Shown here: piece after piece, positions 35,416-45,300 of the stretch
How the letters are laid out: every line of letters starts with the position of its first letter
How positions within the stretch are numbered: position 1 is the stretch's first letter
Assembly (NCBI RefSeq): GCF_900459175.1
Contig: NZ_UHFA01000002.1
Location: 248,001 to 312,000 of the forward strand
Direction of reading: 5' to 3'
DNA length: 64,000 nt
Source of the DNA: Streptococcus downei MFe28
GTDB taxonomy: Bacteria > Bacillota > Bacilli > Lactobacillales > Streptococcaceae
Made by a program: the position numbers and the translations under genes
Notes under the pieces: model-generated
The model's input: only the letters and a program-made list of their open reading frames with translations
Database searches by the model: none
Told to the model about the DNA's origin: nothing

Positions 35416-36169
35416 TTCCTTCCTCCGAATTTAAATCTAAAAAGTTCATTACTTTGTCGGCTACTACCTCCTTATACTTCTCCAAATACATGTGCCCTGC
35501 ATCGGCAGGCATCATGTAAAAACTTATTTTCGAATCAAGATAATCCTTCCACTTCAAAATAGTTCGACATGAAGTTAGACTGTCTTTATGACACATGATG
35601 AAAAAGGTAGGAATATCAAGTTTCTGTACTTTAATTTCTGACATTTCTTCAAGAATCTTATAGTCAGCCCTCAACATTGGCGCGAAGTAACTTGCTAATT
35701 CCTGATTGTCTGTCAATTCCTCTGGCATCGTTCCGATTTTTTTGATTTCTCTGAAGATAATGTCATCTTCCTTATCCGACAATCGTTTGTTTTTCATATG
35801 GTCCGGCGCCGCTGCCGCAGAAAGTATCAACTTCTTCGGAGTTAACTCCGGGTTTTTCTCTGCTATTTTCTGGGCCAAAAAATATGCAATTGTTCCACCC
35901 ATGCTATGACCAAAAAGTATACTGTCTTTTTTTAAAATAGTGATGAGGGCTTCGTAGTATAAGTCAATCAATTGGAGAAAACTATCACAAAGTTCATAGT
36001 CAGACCCTGTATGCCCCGGTGGAAAAGCAACTCTAATATCAACAGGGATTTTCGCACAGATTTCATTAGCCAGAGACATGACAGAAGTTCCGCTTCCCCC
36101 TAAATAAGGAAACATAATAATTTGAGTTGAGCATTTGTTTTCTCCGATTTCGTAAAATATCTTACTCAT
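35408..36169 (-). CDS. Type II thioesterase (NRPS/PKS editing), copy 2
   Basis: A 253-residue alpha/beta-hydrolase of the GrsT/type II thioesterase family: FPYLGGSGTSV oxyanion region, nucleophile GHSMGG (Ser near residue 85), catalytic Asp in FIMCHKDSLTS and His in DAGHMYLEKY. Removes stalled acyl groups from carrier proteins. ATG at 36169 has a GAGGAG ribosome site; the longer frame to 36211 would overlap the CPBP gene. As no thioesterase domain ends the megasynthase, it might also help release. Confidence 0.9.
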   Translation of the reverse strand: MSKIFYEIGENKCSTQIIMFPYLGGSGTSVMSLANEICAKIPVDIRVAFPPGHTGSDYELCDSFLQLIDLYYEALITILKKDSILFGHSMGGTIAYFLAQKIAEKNPELTPKKLILSAAAAPDHMKNKRLSDKEDDIIFREIKKIGTMPEELTDNQELASYFAPMLRADYKILEEMSEIKVQKLDIPTFFIMCHKDSLTSCRTILKWKDYLDSKISFYMMPADAGHMYLEKYKEVVADKVMNFLDLNSEEGND

Positions 36170-36180
36170 GGATGTCTCCT

Positions 36181-37032
36181 CTAATTTCCAATAAAATCTG
36201 GGAAAAGACACAGGGAATAGGTATTTAAATCTTTATTCTTAACAATTCTATAATAGAGGTACATTCCTATAACAGTGATAAGGAAAAATCCTATTTCTAA
36301 AATCTGCACTCCCGCTATAAAATTATAAAATTGAAGTTTACTGCCTGATGCAACCAACCAAAAGCAGAAAACAAAGAACAGTACATTGCCGCGTGTCTGA
36401 TTCATAACAAATGCAATAAAAACAGAAAACAGCATTAATTGAAGTACATAAAATGGATAAGTCGTAGCCGTCTCAAAGGAAGAAAGAGCATAACCTGGAA
36501 AAACAAATAGACCAAATATAAAGCCGGTCATCAATCCTCCCTTAATACTAGAATAGTATTGTTTTTGCATATAAGGCAATAAGAAGCCATACCATCCCAA
36601 TGCTCCCCCCAACAAACCAGTTTCTTCATAGATATTTTTCAGTAATAACACAAGTCTATCGTTGGTAGACAGTTTTACCTTAGGAAGAGGAATATGAAGC
36701 AGTATAGAACCATAATGCATTGCTGCAAAAAAAGCTATTGAAACAATGAATAAATAAATAAACCATCTGCATTCTCTCAAGTTTGGAATTAATCTTTTAA
36801 AAAACTGCAACAAACTTTTTTTTCCTCCATACATATAGTAGACAAAGACACCTGCAATAGACGGAGAATTAAGCGCAATAACAACTAAGGGACTACTCAT
36901 ATTTAATTTTCCAAAAATCGGTGACAGCTGTTTATAACATAAGACATAAAGCAGGCTGATGCCCCAACTAAGTCCAAATGTTATCCCTAAGTAAATCCAC
37001 AAATATTTTTTAAAATTTTTATCTTTAAACAT
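36181..37032 (-). CDS. CPBP-like membrane protein with degenerate active site
   Basis: A 283-residue protein of about eight membrane helices with the layout of CPBP/Abi-type intramembrane proteases. The core GALGWYGFLLPYMQ aligns with the EExxWRGFLLP family motif, but the paired glutamates and the arginine are replaced (GA and Tyr), and the later His (WHLP-type) is Phe (FVFP). Proteolysis is therefore unlikely; a binding or immunity role is possible. It lies between the aminotransferase and thioesterase genes in the same direction. Family call is by alignment of eye-read motifs. Confidence 0.7.
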   Translation of the reverse strand: MFKDKNFKKYLWIYLGITFGLSWGISLLYVLCYKQLSPIFGKLNMSSPLVVIALNSPSIAGVFVYYMYGGKKSLLQFFKRLIPNLRECRWFIYLFIVSIAFFAAMHYGSILLHIPLPKVKLSTNDRLVLLLKNIYEETGLLGGALGWYGFLLPYMQKQYYSSIKGGLMTGFIFGLFVFPGYALSSFETATTYPFYVLQLMLFSVFIAFVMNQTRGNVLFFVFCFWLVASGSKLQFYNFIAGVQILEIGFFLITVIGMYLYYRIVKNKDLNTYSLCLFPDFIGN

Positions 37033-37043
37033 GATGCTTTCCT

Positions 37044-38360
37044 TTACTGATACAATTCGTTAATTAACTCTTTTGCTTCACTAATCGCTTTCCCAGCCCT
37101 ATCTTCAAACCATTGAATATCTTGGTCGTTAAGAGAAATATTGGGATAAATACGCGAAATACTAGAAACAAGAATGCCATGCTTTTGAAAAGCAGAGTTT
37201 AAAATAATATCCTTTATTTCTATATCGGGATAATAATCTGATGGATATTCTAGTTTTTTTGAACAACAATGGTAAGCTCCGCAAGTTACCGGTCCTTGAC
37301 AAATTAATGGAAATTGTTCACTGGCTGCAATGTCAGTTAATATATTGTATAGTTTTGCAGACTTTGATTCCATCTCTTCATAGACACTGCCGTTATCTCT
37401 TTCAAGAATTTTTATCGTTGATAATATTGCTGCAGTACCCAATGGATAGCCATTAAAGGTTCCCGCATGAATAACTGTTTTATTTGTCAGCAGCTGCATA
37501 AATTCTTTTTTACCAGCGATTGCTGCCACAGGAACTCCGCCTCCTCCCATGGCCTTTCCAAGAGTTGTCAGGTCAGGGATGACCCCGAATTTAGCTTGTG
37601 CACCGCCTAATCCCATTCTAAATCCCGTTATGATTTCATCAAAAATCAAAACGATGCCATATTGATTGCATAATTCTCTTGCCTTGTGTAAATAGCCGTT
37701 TTTTGGCATAATGCTCCCCCCATTTACACAGACAGGCTCCATAATAACAGCCGCAATCTCATCGCCATGATTTACCAATAAATTTTCCAGAGCTGTTTCA
37801 TCATTCCATTCTATCAAAAATGACTGTTCTTGAAGAATTCCTGTCGCTCTTCCTGCAGTTCCTTTTGTATCTCCAATATAATCCTTAGGAACCGGATGGG
37901 CTTTATCCTTGCTTTTGCCCCCCATAATATTATCGGCATTCCCGTGATAATGGTTGTTAAATCGGACAAATTTATTTCTGCCTGTGTAAGCTCGGGCAAT
38001 TCGCAGTGCATTCTGCACAATTTCTGTACCGGATAAGCCAAAACGAATCATCTCTGCAGAGGGAACATATCTGTTAATTGCTTCAAGTGCTTCCGCATCA
38101 ATATCACAATGACTGACAGAAAAGACCCTGTTCATGATATCGTTTAAATCTTGTAAATACTCTTTATTCCCATGCCCAAGAATCATGGCTCCAAATCTTG
38201 CGTATAAATCAAGATATTCGTTTCCATCCATATCCCAAACGCGGCTCCCTTTTGCGTTAACAAAATGCAGAGGACTTTCTTCCCATGGAAGATTAAAATT
38301 ATAATGAACGCCACCAGGAAGTAACTTTTTGACTCTTTCATGATATGATTGCATTCTCAT
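37044..38360 (-). CDS. Class III (GSA-type) PLP-dependent aminotransferase
   Basis: A 438-residue aminotransferase of the glutamate-1-semialdehyde 2,1-aminomutase fold: LPGGVHYN start, DMDGNEYLDL, PLP-binding IFDEIITGFRMG and the Schiff-base lysine in TTLGKAMGGG. Similar enzymes occur as domains in mycosubtilin- and microginin-type assembly lines, where they turn a beta-keto acyl thioester into a beta-amino one. It follows the acyl ligase-ACP-KS gene by 18 bp, which supports transamination of the acyl chain that this protein makes. The amino donor is unknown. An AAAGGA site precedes ATG 38360. Confidence 0.88.
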   Translation of the reverse strand: MRMQSYHERVKKLLPGGVHYNFNLPWEESPLHFVNAKGSRVWDMDGNEYLDLYARFGAMILGHGNKEYLQDLNDIMNRVFSVSHCDIDAEALEAINRYVPSAEMIRFGLSGTEIVQNALRIARAYTGRNKFVRFNNHYHGNADNIMGGKSKDKAHPVPKDYIGDTKGTAGRATGILQEQSFLIEWNDETALENLLVNHGDEIAAVIMEPVCVNGGSIMPKNGYLHKARELCNQYGIVLIFDEIITGFRMGLGGAQAKFGVIPDLTTLGKAMGGGGVPVAAIAGKKEFMQLLTNKTVIHAGTFNGYPLGTAAILSTIKILERDNGSVYEEMESKSAKLYNILTDIAASEQFPLICQGPVTCGAYHCCSKKLEYPSDYYPDIEIKDIILNSAFQKHGILVSSISRIYPNISLNDQDIQWFEDRAGKAISEAKELINELYQ

Positions 38361-38378
38361 CCGACTAATTCCTTTCTG

Positions 38379-41300
38379 CTATAACCAAACTTTGCTTTTT
38401 TTAAATGGGTAAGCCGGAAGATTATTAACAATATTTCCTAACTTTCCCTTCCACAACTCATCCCAGATAATAGTTGCACCACATGTGTATATTTCTCTTA
38501 ATAGACATGCCATTAAATACTCTTCGTTTACCTCTTGTGGTGACAGGTACAGTTTTTTTACTGCCTTTATACTCTCATTTGTAATTTTTAAGCTTGCAAT
38601 ACTGGCTTCTGAAAGATTAATTGCAAGTACATAATCAGCTTTAAAGATTTCTGGAGTGTCCGCAAAGAAACATTGTCCGTCAGTTACTTTGTTGAGCTGT
38701 TCATTCAGCAAAATTCTCAGCTTTTCATCTATTATGCTGTTATCACAGACAACCGCTACTCTGTTTCCGCTAATTCTGGTTTGCTCACCTTGGGAAATAT
38801 CCCCACAAAGAACTTTGTTGTTGCTCATAATAAATGAGCAGCGATACTTATAGTGATTTCTGGAGTGACTTAACGTATAGCATAGATCAGTCATATTGAC
38901 ATCATCTTTTATAGCAGTCATTATATTATCTTTGACAATTGGCAAGTCTTCTTTCCTCTTAGCGGAACAAACAACGACATGATAGTTGTTCTTATTACTA
39001 TCATTGCCCTGCATTTTGGGACCATCTTTAATGATTACATGGGCATTTGTACCCCCGATTCCAAAAGAATTGATACCAGCATATCGTGGCTCAGCTTCTG
39101 ATCTAGGCCAATTTCTTGGAGCAGTGAGCAATTCAAAAGGAAAATCTGAATCCTCTAACAATGGATTTTTTTCCTCTACATTTAACACAGGCACTAATGT
39201 GTCATTTTTCATACACATTAATACCTTTATTAATCCGACTCCGCCAGCACAAGCAAGTGTGTGTCCAAAATTTGACTTTGCAGAACCAATAATGATTTTC
39301 TCTCTTTCTGAACGACCTGTCCCAAACATAGCTTTCAGAGATGTCAATTCAATAGGATCACCAATTTTAGTTCCGGCACCATGAGCTTCTATATAGGAAA
39401 TCCTTTTACTATTTACTCCGGATTGCTCATAGGCTTTTTTCATAACATCATACTGTCCAGATGGATTAGGAGCCATAATACTTAAGGCAGCTCCGTCATT
39501 ATTCATTGCACTGCCAGCAATGACACCATAGATATGTTTTCTGTTTTGAACAGCTTGGTTAACACCTTCCAAATATACTGCAACAACTCCCTCACCTAAC
39601 AATGAACCGTCTGCATCTTTGGCAAAAACCTTTGTAGCATTCCCTGAAGATAAAATTCCTGCTTTTTGGGCTAATAAATGAGTATATGAAGATGGTAAAA
39701 TGTTTGTGCCGATGACCAAAGCACCTTTACTTTCACCATTTTTAACGAGCCTTTCTGCTGTTGATAAGGCCACCATAAATGAGGAGCAGGCTGAGTCAAT
39801 ACTCATAGCGACACCATTGCTATTAAGATATTTTGCAATTCTAGTCGCAATGGTACTATTTAGATTATCTATCATTGCTGTTTCTGGCAAATTGTCTGCG
39901 CCTGTACTTTTAATATGATCTAAAACCATCGGAAGGTATAAGTTGCCGCTGGCTGCCGAAATGACAGCAATATCCTTATTCTCCTCTGCTAAAACCCCTT
40001 CTCCAGCATCATCTAAAGCGTTATAAGCCACTTCTAACGACAATCTCTGTTGCGGATCCATATAGCTTGCTGCTTCTTTAGAAAGATTGAAAAAATTATA
40101 ATCAAAGCAATCAATATCCTCAATCTGACCGAAAATATCATTCCATACCCTGTTCTTACTAAGAGACTGTCTTTCAGAACCTGCCATTTTAACACATTCT
40201 CGTCCATTAATAAGCACATCCCATAATTCTTCCTGATTTTGCGCATCAGGCAATCGAAAAGCCAATCCTGTAATTGCTATTTCATCTTCAGAATAAGATA
40301 TGTCATCCTCTGCAATTATTGGCTTTAAAGAAGAAATATAATCTGACATCTCTCGTATAGTTGAACATTTCAGAAATATATCTTGACTTAAGCTGATATT
40401 ATCATATCCTAGTTCTTCAAGTTTTTCTTCTATCTTTTGAATTAGAAAATAGCCTCTGACAGAGTTTCCCCCTAGACTTTTATAGGATTTGTCCAAAGAA
40501 ATTGTTTTCTCTTGAATTTCTAACACTTGTTTCCAGCATTCTGTTATTGCTTGAACCAATTTATCTTCATCAATCAGCTGAGGGATAGTCTTTTCTTGGT
40601 AGTCTGTCTTCTTTAGTGATTCTATAACCCCATCAAATTCTCCATTGAGGTAGGAAATTTTCATGCCATATCTATCTACTTTTCGACTGGCATTGCGTTT
40701 AATCTTTTCTATAGGGACAATATTTTTAACGTCAATACCATAATCACAGCGTAAAAAATTACGTATTTCGGCAGCGATTTTATGATACTCTTCAGCAGAA
40801 TATTGCGGCATTTCTATAAATGCAACTAGAGATTCATTCGCTTGATCATCAACAGAAATAAACAACAGTTTAGGGGCTGCCTTCATTTTTCTTTCAATAA
40901 CACTTTCCATGTCAGTAAGCATATAATTGACACCGTTGACAATAATAATATCTTTTGTTCTGCCAACAATATATAGTTTCCTATCCCTGATAAAGCCCAA
41001 ATCACCTGTGATGTACCATCCATTACAAAAGACTCCTACATTATCATCAGGATTACAATAACCTTGAAAAACAATGTCACCTTTAATTCTAATACTTCCA
41101 ATCATATTTTCTTCTAAAGGTAAATTATCCTCGCTGAAAATACCGATACTAACATTAGTTAGAGGATAGCCATGTTCAATTAAAGCCATCTGATTATTCT
41201 CATCCTTTCCAGAATAAAGAACGACCTTTCGTTTTTCTATAAGCTCCTTTCTGGATGCCAATAAAATATCGCCCTTTGAAAATCCTGTATGAGAACAGCA

Positions 41301-42305
41301 GACAGCCACGACTGTCTCAGACATACCATATCCAGGTTTAAACACCGACTCGTCAACACCATATGCCACAGCAAAGTCATTCATTAGTTGATAAGAAGGG
41401 TTTTCTGCTCCGATATAGATAACCCTTAATCCTGTTAAATCATAAGAACTATCTGGAAATTGTTCCGCATATTTCAATAACATCTGAAGTCCGAGATTAT
41501 TAATACATAATCTAGTCACCCTATGCATTGATACTTTTTCCAAAAACAAGGAAGGATTGCGAGCAAACAATTCTGTACTCATATACCATGAATTACAACC
41601 TAAAACAGCAGAAGTAAAGGTAAAGGTGAAAGCACCAAAATTATGTGTGTGTGGCAGCCATGTCAGCAAGCGCTCATCCTTCTTAAAATTTTCATAGTCA
41701 ATCAAATCACAACATTCAGAAATGAGATTTTCGTTTGATAGTATGGCGCCTTTCCTATTTCCAGTGCTTCCAGATGAGAATTGAATATAGGCAGCATCCT
41801 TGCTAGAGATACTGGCAATTTTGCCAGTATTGTCTGAATACAAATCATCCATTATATAGACTTTATTAGTATGCATGACTTTTTTATAGACAGCACATAC
41901 GACATCGTCTGTAATCATTACGGGACAATTAAGCATTTGCCAAATATCTAGCATACCTTTAACAGTCTGGGACTTTTCATCATAGAAATCCGGTCTTGGC
42001 AATGTTGTAAGTACAAACCCTCCATAAAAACACGCCCACATGAGCAGATGATATACCTTGCTTGACGCTACATCTACCATGATATAATCTCCTTGCTTCA
42101 CTCCAATTTTCTGGAGCGAAGCAAGAATTCCTAAAGCTAGTCTTTTTTGTTTGGCATAACTTACTTTTTCTTCTGTTCCGTTACTATTTATATAATATGT
42201 CCCATTATTGGGTGATAATTGTACCGCCATTTCTAACATTTCATATGCCTTCGTCATGCCTTTGCTGACATCTTTTTTGTCTCCTTCAACTATTGCGATA
42301 ACCAT
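38379..42305 (-). CDS. Acyl-AMP ligase-ACP-ketosynthase starter protein
   Basis: A 1308-residue protein. Residues ~20-560 are a fatty acyl-AMP ligase-like domain (SSGSTGNRKG, LPHTHNFG, GYGMSET, TGDLGFIRDRKLYIVGR). ~590-665 is an ACP (LGGNSV, Ser near 615). ~675-1095 is a ketosynthase with Cys in SACSSF (840), HGAGT and GHTLACAG. The remaining ~200 residues are linker without an AT; the end LPAYPFKKSKVWL is the usual post-AT linker. No downstream ACP follows, so the KS must work with a free ACP or the next protein. Likely activates a fatty acid and elongates it once. A GGGAGG ribosome site precedes ATG 42305; only 45 bp separates it from the megasynthase stop. Confidence 0.9.
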   Translation of the reverse strand: MVIAIVEGDKKDVSKGMTKAYEMLEMAVQLSPNNGTYYINSNGTEEKVSYAKQKRLALGILASLQKIGVKQGDYIMVDVASSKVYHLLMWACFYGGFVLTTLPRPDFYDEKSQTVKGMLDIWQMLNCPVMITDDVVCAVYKKVMHTNKVYIMDDLYSDNTGKIASISSKDAAYIQFSSGSTGNRKGAILSNENLISECCDLIDYENFKKDERLLTWLPHTHNFGAFTFTFTSAVLGCNSWYMSTELFARNPSLFLEKVSMHRVTRLCINNLGLQMLLKYAEQFPDSSYDLTGLRVIYIGAENPSYQLMNDFAVAYGVDESVFKPGYGMSETVVAVCCSHTGFSKGDILLASRKELIEKRKVVLYSGKDENNQMALIEHGYPLTNVSIGIFSEDNLPLEENMIGSIRIKGDIVFQGYCNPDDNVGVFCNGWYITGDLGFIRDRKLYIVGRTKDIIIVNGVNYMLTDMESVIERKMKAAPKLLFISVDDQANESLVAFIEMPQYSAEEYHKIAAEIRNFLRCDYGIDVKNIVPIEKIKRNASRKVDRYGMKISYLNGEFDGVIESLKKTDYQEKTIPQLIDEDKLVQAITECWKQVLEIQEKTISLDKSYKSLGGNSVRGYFLIQKIEEKLEELGYDNISLSQDIFLKCSTIREMSDYISSLKPIIAEDDISYSEDEIAITGLAFRLPDAQNQEELWDVLINGRECVKMAGSERQSLSKNRVWNDIFGQIEDIDCFDYNFFNLSKEAASYMDPQQRLSLEVAYNALDDAGEGVLAEENKDIAVISAASGNLYLPMVLDHIKSTGADNLPETAMIDNLNSTIATRIAKYLNSNGVAMSIDSACSSFMVALSTAERLVKNGESKGALVIGTNILPSSYTHLLAQKAGILSSGNATKVFAKDADGSLLGEGVVAVYLEGVNQAVQNRKHIYGVIAGSAMNNDGAALSIMAPNPSGQYDVMKKAYEQSGVNSKRISYIEAHGAGTKIGDPIELTSLKAMFGTGRSEREKIIIGSAKSNFGHTLACAGGVGLIKVLMCMKNDTLVPVLNVEEKNPLLEDSDFPFELLTAPRNWPRSEAEPRYAGINSFGIGGTNAHVIIKDGPKMQGNDSNKNNYHVVVCSAKRKEDLPIVKDNIMTAIKDDVNMTDLCYTLSHSRNHYKYRCSFIMSNNKVLCGDISQGEQTRISGNRVAVVCDNSIIDEKLRILLNEQLNKVTDGQCFFADTPEIFKADYVLAINLSEASIASLKITNESIKAVKKLYLSPQEVNEEYLMACLLREIYTCGATIIWDELWKGKLGNIVNNLPAYPFKKSKVWL

Positions 42306-42350
42306 TATTGGAAAACCTCCCTTTTCAAATATGACTGACTCTATGATGGC

Positions 42351-45300
42351 CTATGGCCTGCTTATTTCTAACTGTGTTTTTGACATGGCCTTCATCAATT
42401 TCTTCTCATCCAATCCATTTTGGGATTCAATATGGATAAATATTGATTCATCATCATAACCCGCAGTAATGCCAATTTCTGCAATAGAAGCATGTCCATC
42501 CTGAAGCGGATTTGCTTTCTTGTAAGCGTCTCTGTCCCTGCTTGATACATAACCTTGATAATTCCAAATAAGAAATTGACCAATACCATGATAAATAAAT
42601 TCCTGTTTGTTGATAGCTTTTATTAATTGCGAAACACTATTTTTACCTTGATGGTTTTTTAATAACTTCTCAAAATTATCGTTATCAATTCTCTGATTTA
42701 TAATCAACGGAATCAAGTCTAAAAATTCACCTACACAGCTATGATAGTCATGACTATTTATATGACGTCCATATTCAACCAGCATCAGAGGAATCTCATC
42801 CTTTGCCAAATAACGACTCAGAAGTGAAATGACATTCTGCAAAGTAAACATGACAAGATTATCAGACTTATTATCAATCGGCAGTGTCAGTTCTATAGAT
42901 TTAACATCGCCAGAATTCTGATTAAATATCGCCATACATTCTTTATTTTGTTTCAGCCAAGAAATAAGAAGAGACGTCTCCTGAGAAGAAGAGGCTACAC
43001 GGCGAATGTCTTGTTCATAGTCGCTGTATTTTTGAACTTTTGGAAGTTTGTCAACCTGTCCATTGATTAAAAGCAACAATTCATCTTTTATAATATTACT
43101 GCTCATTCCATCGAAAATGATGTGGTCAATACCCCACAAGACCATGTAATTCTCATTATCTTCTTTAATAAGGCATAATTTCCACGGCATATCATCACCG
43201 GAAAAATCTTCTGCTAAAAGCCGTTCATATATGATATTTTCAAAACGTTCGGTACTTAATTGATCATAAGCACTCATATCTTTATAAGGAATATATTGAG
43301 CCAGCTCTTCTTTGCTAATATTTACGTTTTTTTCACTCAAACGCTCTTCTTGCACATTAATGCTGGAATGTAACAGTTGATGTCGCAGAATTTCTTCGGC
43401 TAGAGCAGTCCTAATAACTGTCTCCCCCTTATTTGTACGGATGTTGAAGCTCATACCACTTGCTCTGTTGACTATATTTTTTTGAAGTTTTTGAATCGGA
43501 GTCATAGGAAATTCGTTCCTGTTTTCCATCTTTCCCATCATTTCGCCAATAATCGTTAAACTATAATAAATATATTCGCTTAGTCCATAAAGTTCTGCTG
43601 CAGTTACTTGTTTTAATGGCTGTTCTTTGGAAGGCTCTTTATCATCAATATGATGTTCAAAGTGATGCAAATTATAGAGTTCTTTTGCAGTAGGATGATT
43701 GATGATCTCACTTACTGAAATATCAAAACCAGCTGTTTTTAGTTTTTGTTCAAGAACAATAGCTTTAATCGAAGTTCCTCCTGATAAAAAGAAATTATCT
43801 TTTTCTTGGATATCATCAGAATTGAGAACCTCCTTAAATAAGCTCAAAATATATGCGATACTTAAATCTTTGGTCTTGCTTTCAGACTCAACAGCTGGTA
43901 AAGTCTTAGAATTTGTTAACAAACTTAATTTCTTTTTGTCAATTTTTCTATTAACATTTAGAGGCATTTCATCTATTTTGATAATTTCTGATGGAATGAG
44001 ATAATCTGGAGCCAGATTTTTTAGATAGCTAGCAATATAATCTGGAGTAAGGTAACTATAATTGTCATCAGAGATGGTATAGAAAGCAGTTAAGGATTTA
44101 GCTTCTCTGTCGTCAATCTTAACAATCACAGCACTTTCCTTAATTCCTTCAATACTCTTGAAATAACGTTCAATTTCTCCAAGCTCAATTCTGAACCCGT
44201 TGATTTTAACTTGTGAGTCTATTCGTCCTAAGTAGATAATTTCCCCATCTTCTCTCATGATGACACGATCTCCTGAATGGTAAATTCGTTCACCTTCAAC
44301 AGAAGTATCAAAGGAAAGCGTTTGGAAATGCTGTTTTGTCCGCTCGGGGTCATTTATATAGCCATTTGAAACTCCAGAACCTCCAATACATAACTCTCCC
44401 GGAATTCCAGACGGCAGCAGACGATTAGAGGTATCTAAAACATACAGCTGAGTATCGGTTATAGCATGTCCAATAGGAATACTAGCGGCATTATCCGCAA
44501 TGTCGTTGACGGGATAATAAGTTGCAAATACTGTAGTCTCAGTGGGACCATAGACATTAATCAAATGGTTCGATCCAACAACTTCTAGAGCTTTTTTCAT
44601 ATGCCTTACAGAAAGTGCTTCTCCACCAATTAATATAAAGTCAATACCTTTTAATAAATCAACATTGAAATCAACTATTAAATTAAAGAAAGCTGTTGTA
44701 AAGAAGGCAGCATGAATCTTTTGACTATCAATCAATGCCTTAAAAGCATCTAAATCTAAAAGCCCCTCTTTAGAAACACATAGACAGTAGCCGCCATTTA
44801 ATATAGCAGTAAAAATTTCAAATATTGAAGCGTCAAAAGAAAAATTAGCCAGTTTTAAAATACAGTCGCCTGCAGAAATTGACATGAAATTCATATCATA
44901 AGCAATTCGAAGAATACTCTTACCACTGACCGATACTCCTTTAGGCTTACCAGTTGTACCAGATGTATAAATGACATAGGCTTCATCATTTATACAAATC
45001 TTTTCATCAGCATCAACGCAGGAAGATGCTTTCTCCTTGATATAGTCAATATTCCAAATCTTATCTATCTCTTCACGGTAGTGCCCCTCATACTCTTTAT
45101 TAGTAATAATTCCAACTGATTGGCTATCTTTAAGGATGTAGCGAATTCTTTCTTGCGGGAAGGATGAATCAATAGGAACATAGCTTGCACCAGCTTTTAA
45201 AACAGCCAAAATAGCTACTATCTGTTCTATCCCTGAGTCAAGGACGAGCGAAACTCTGCTACCTCTGTTTACGCCTGAATTTACCAAGTGAGTGTATAGA

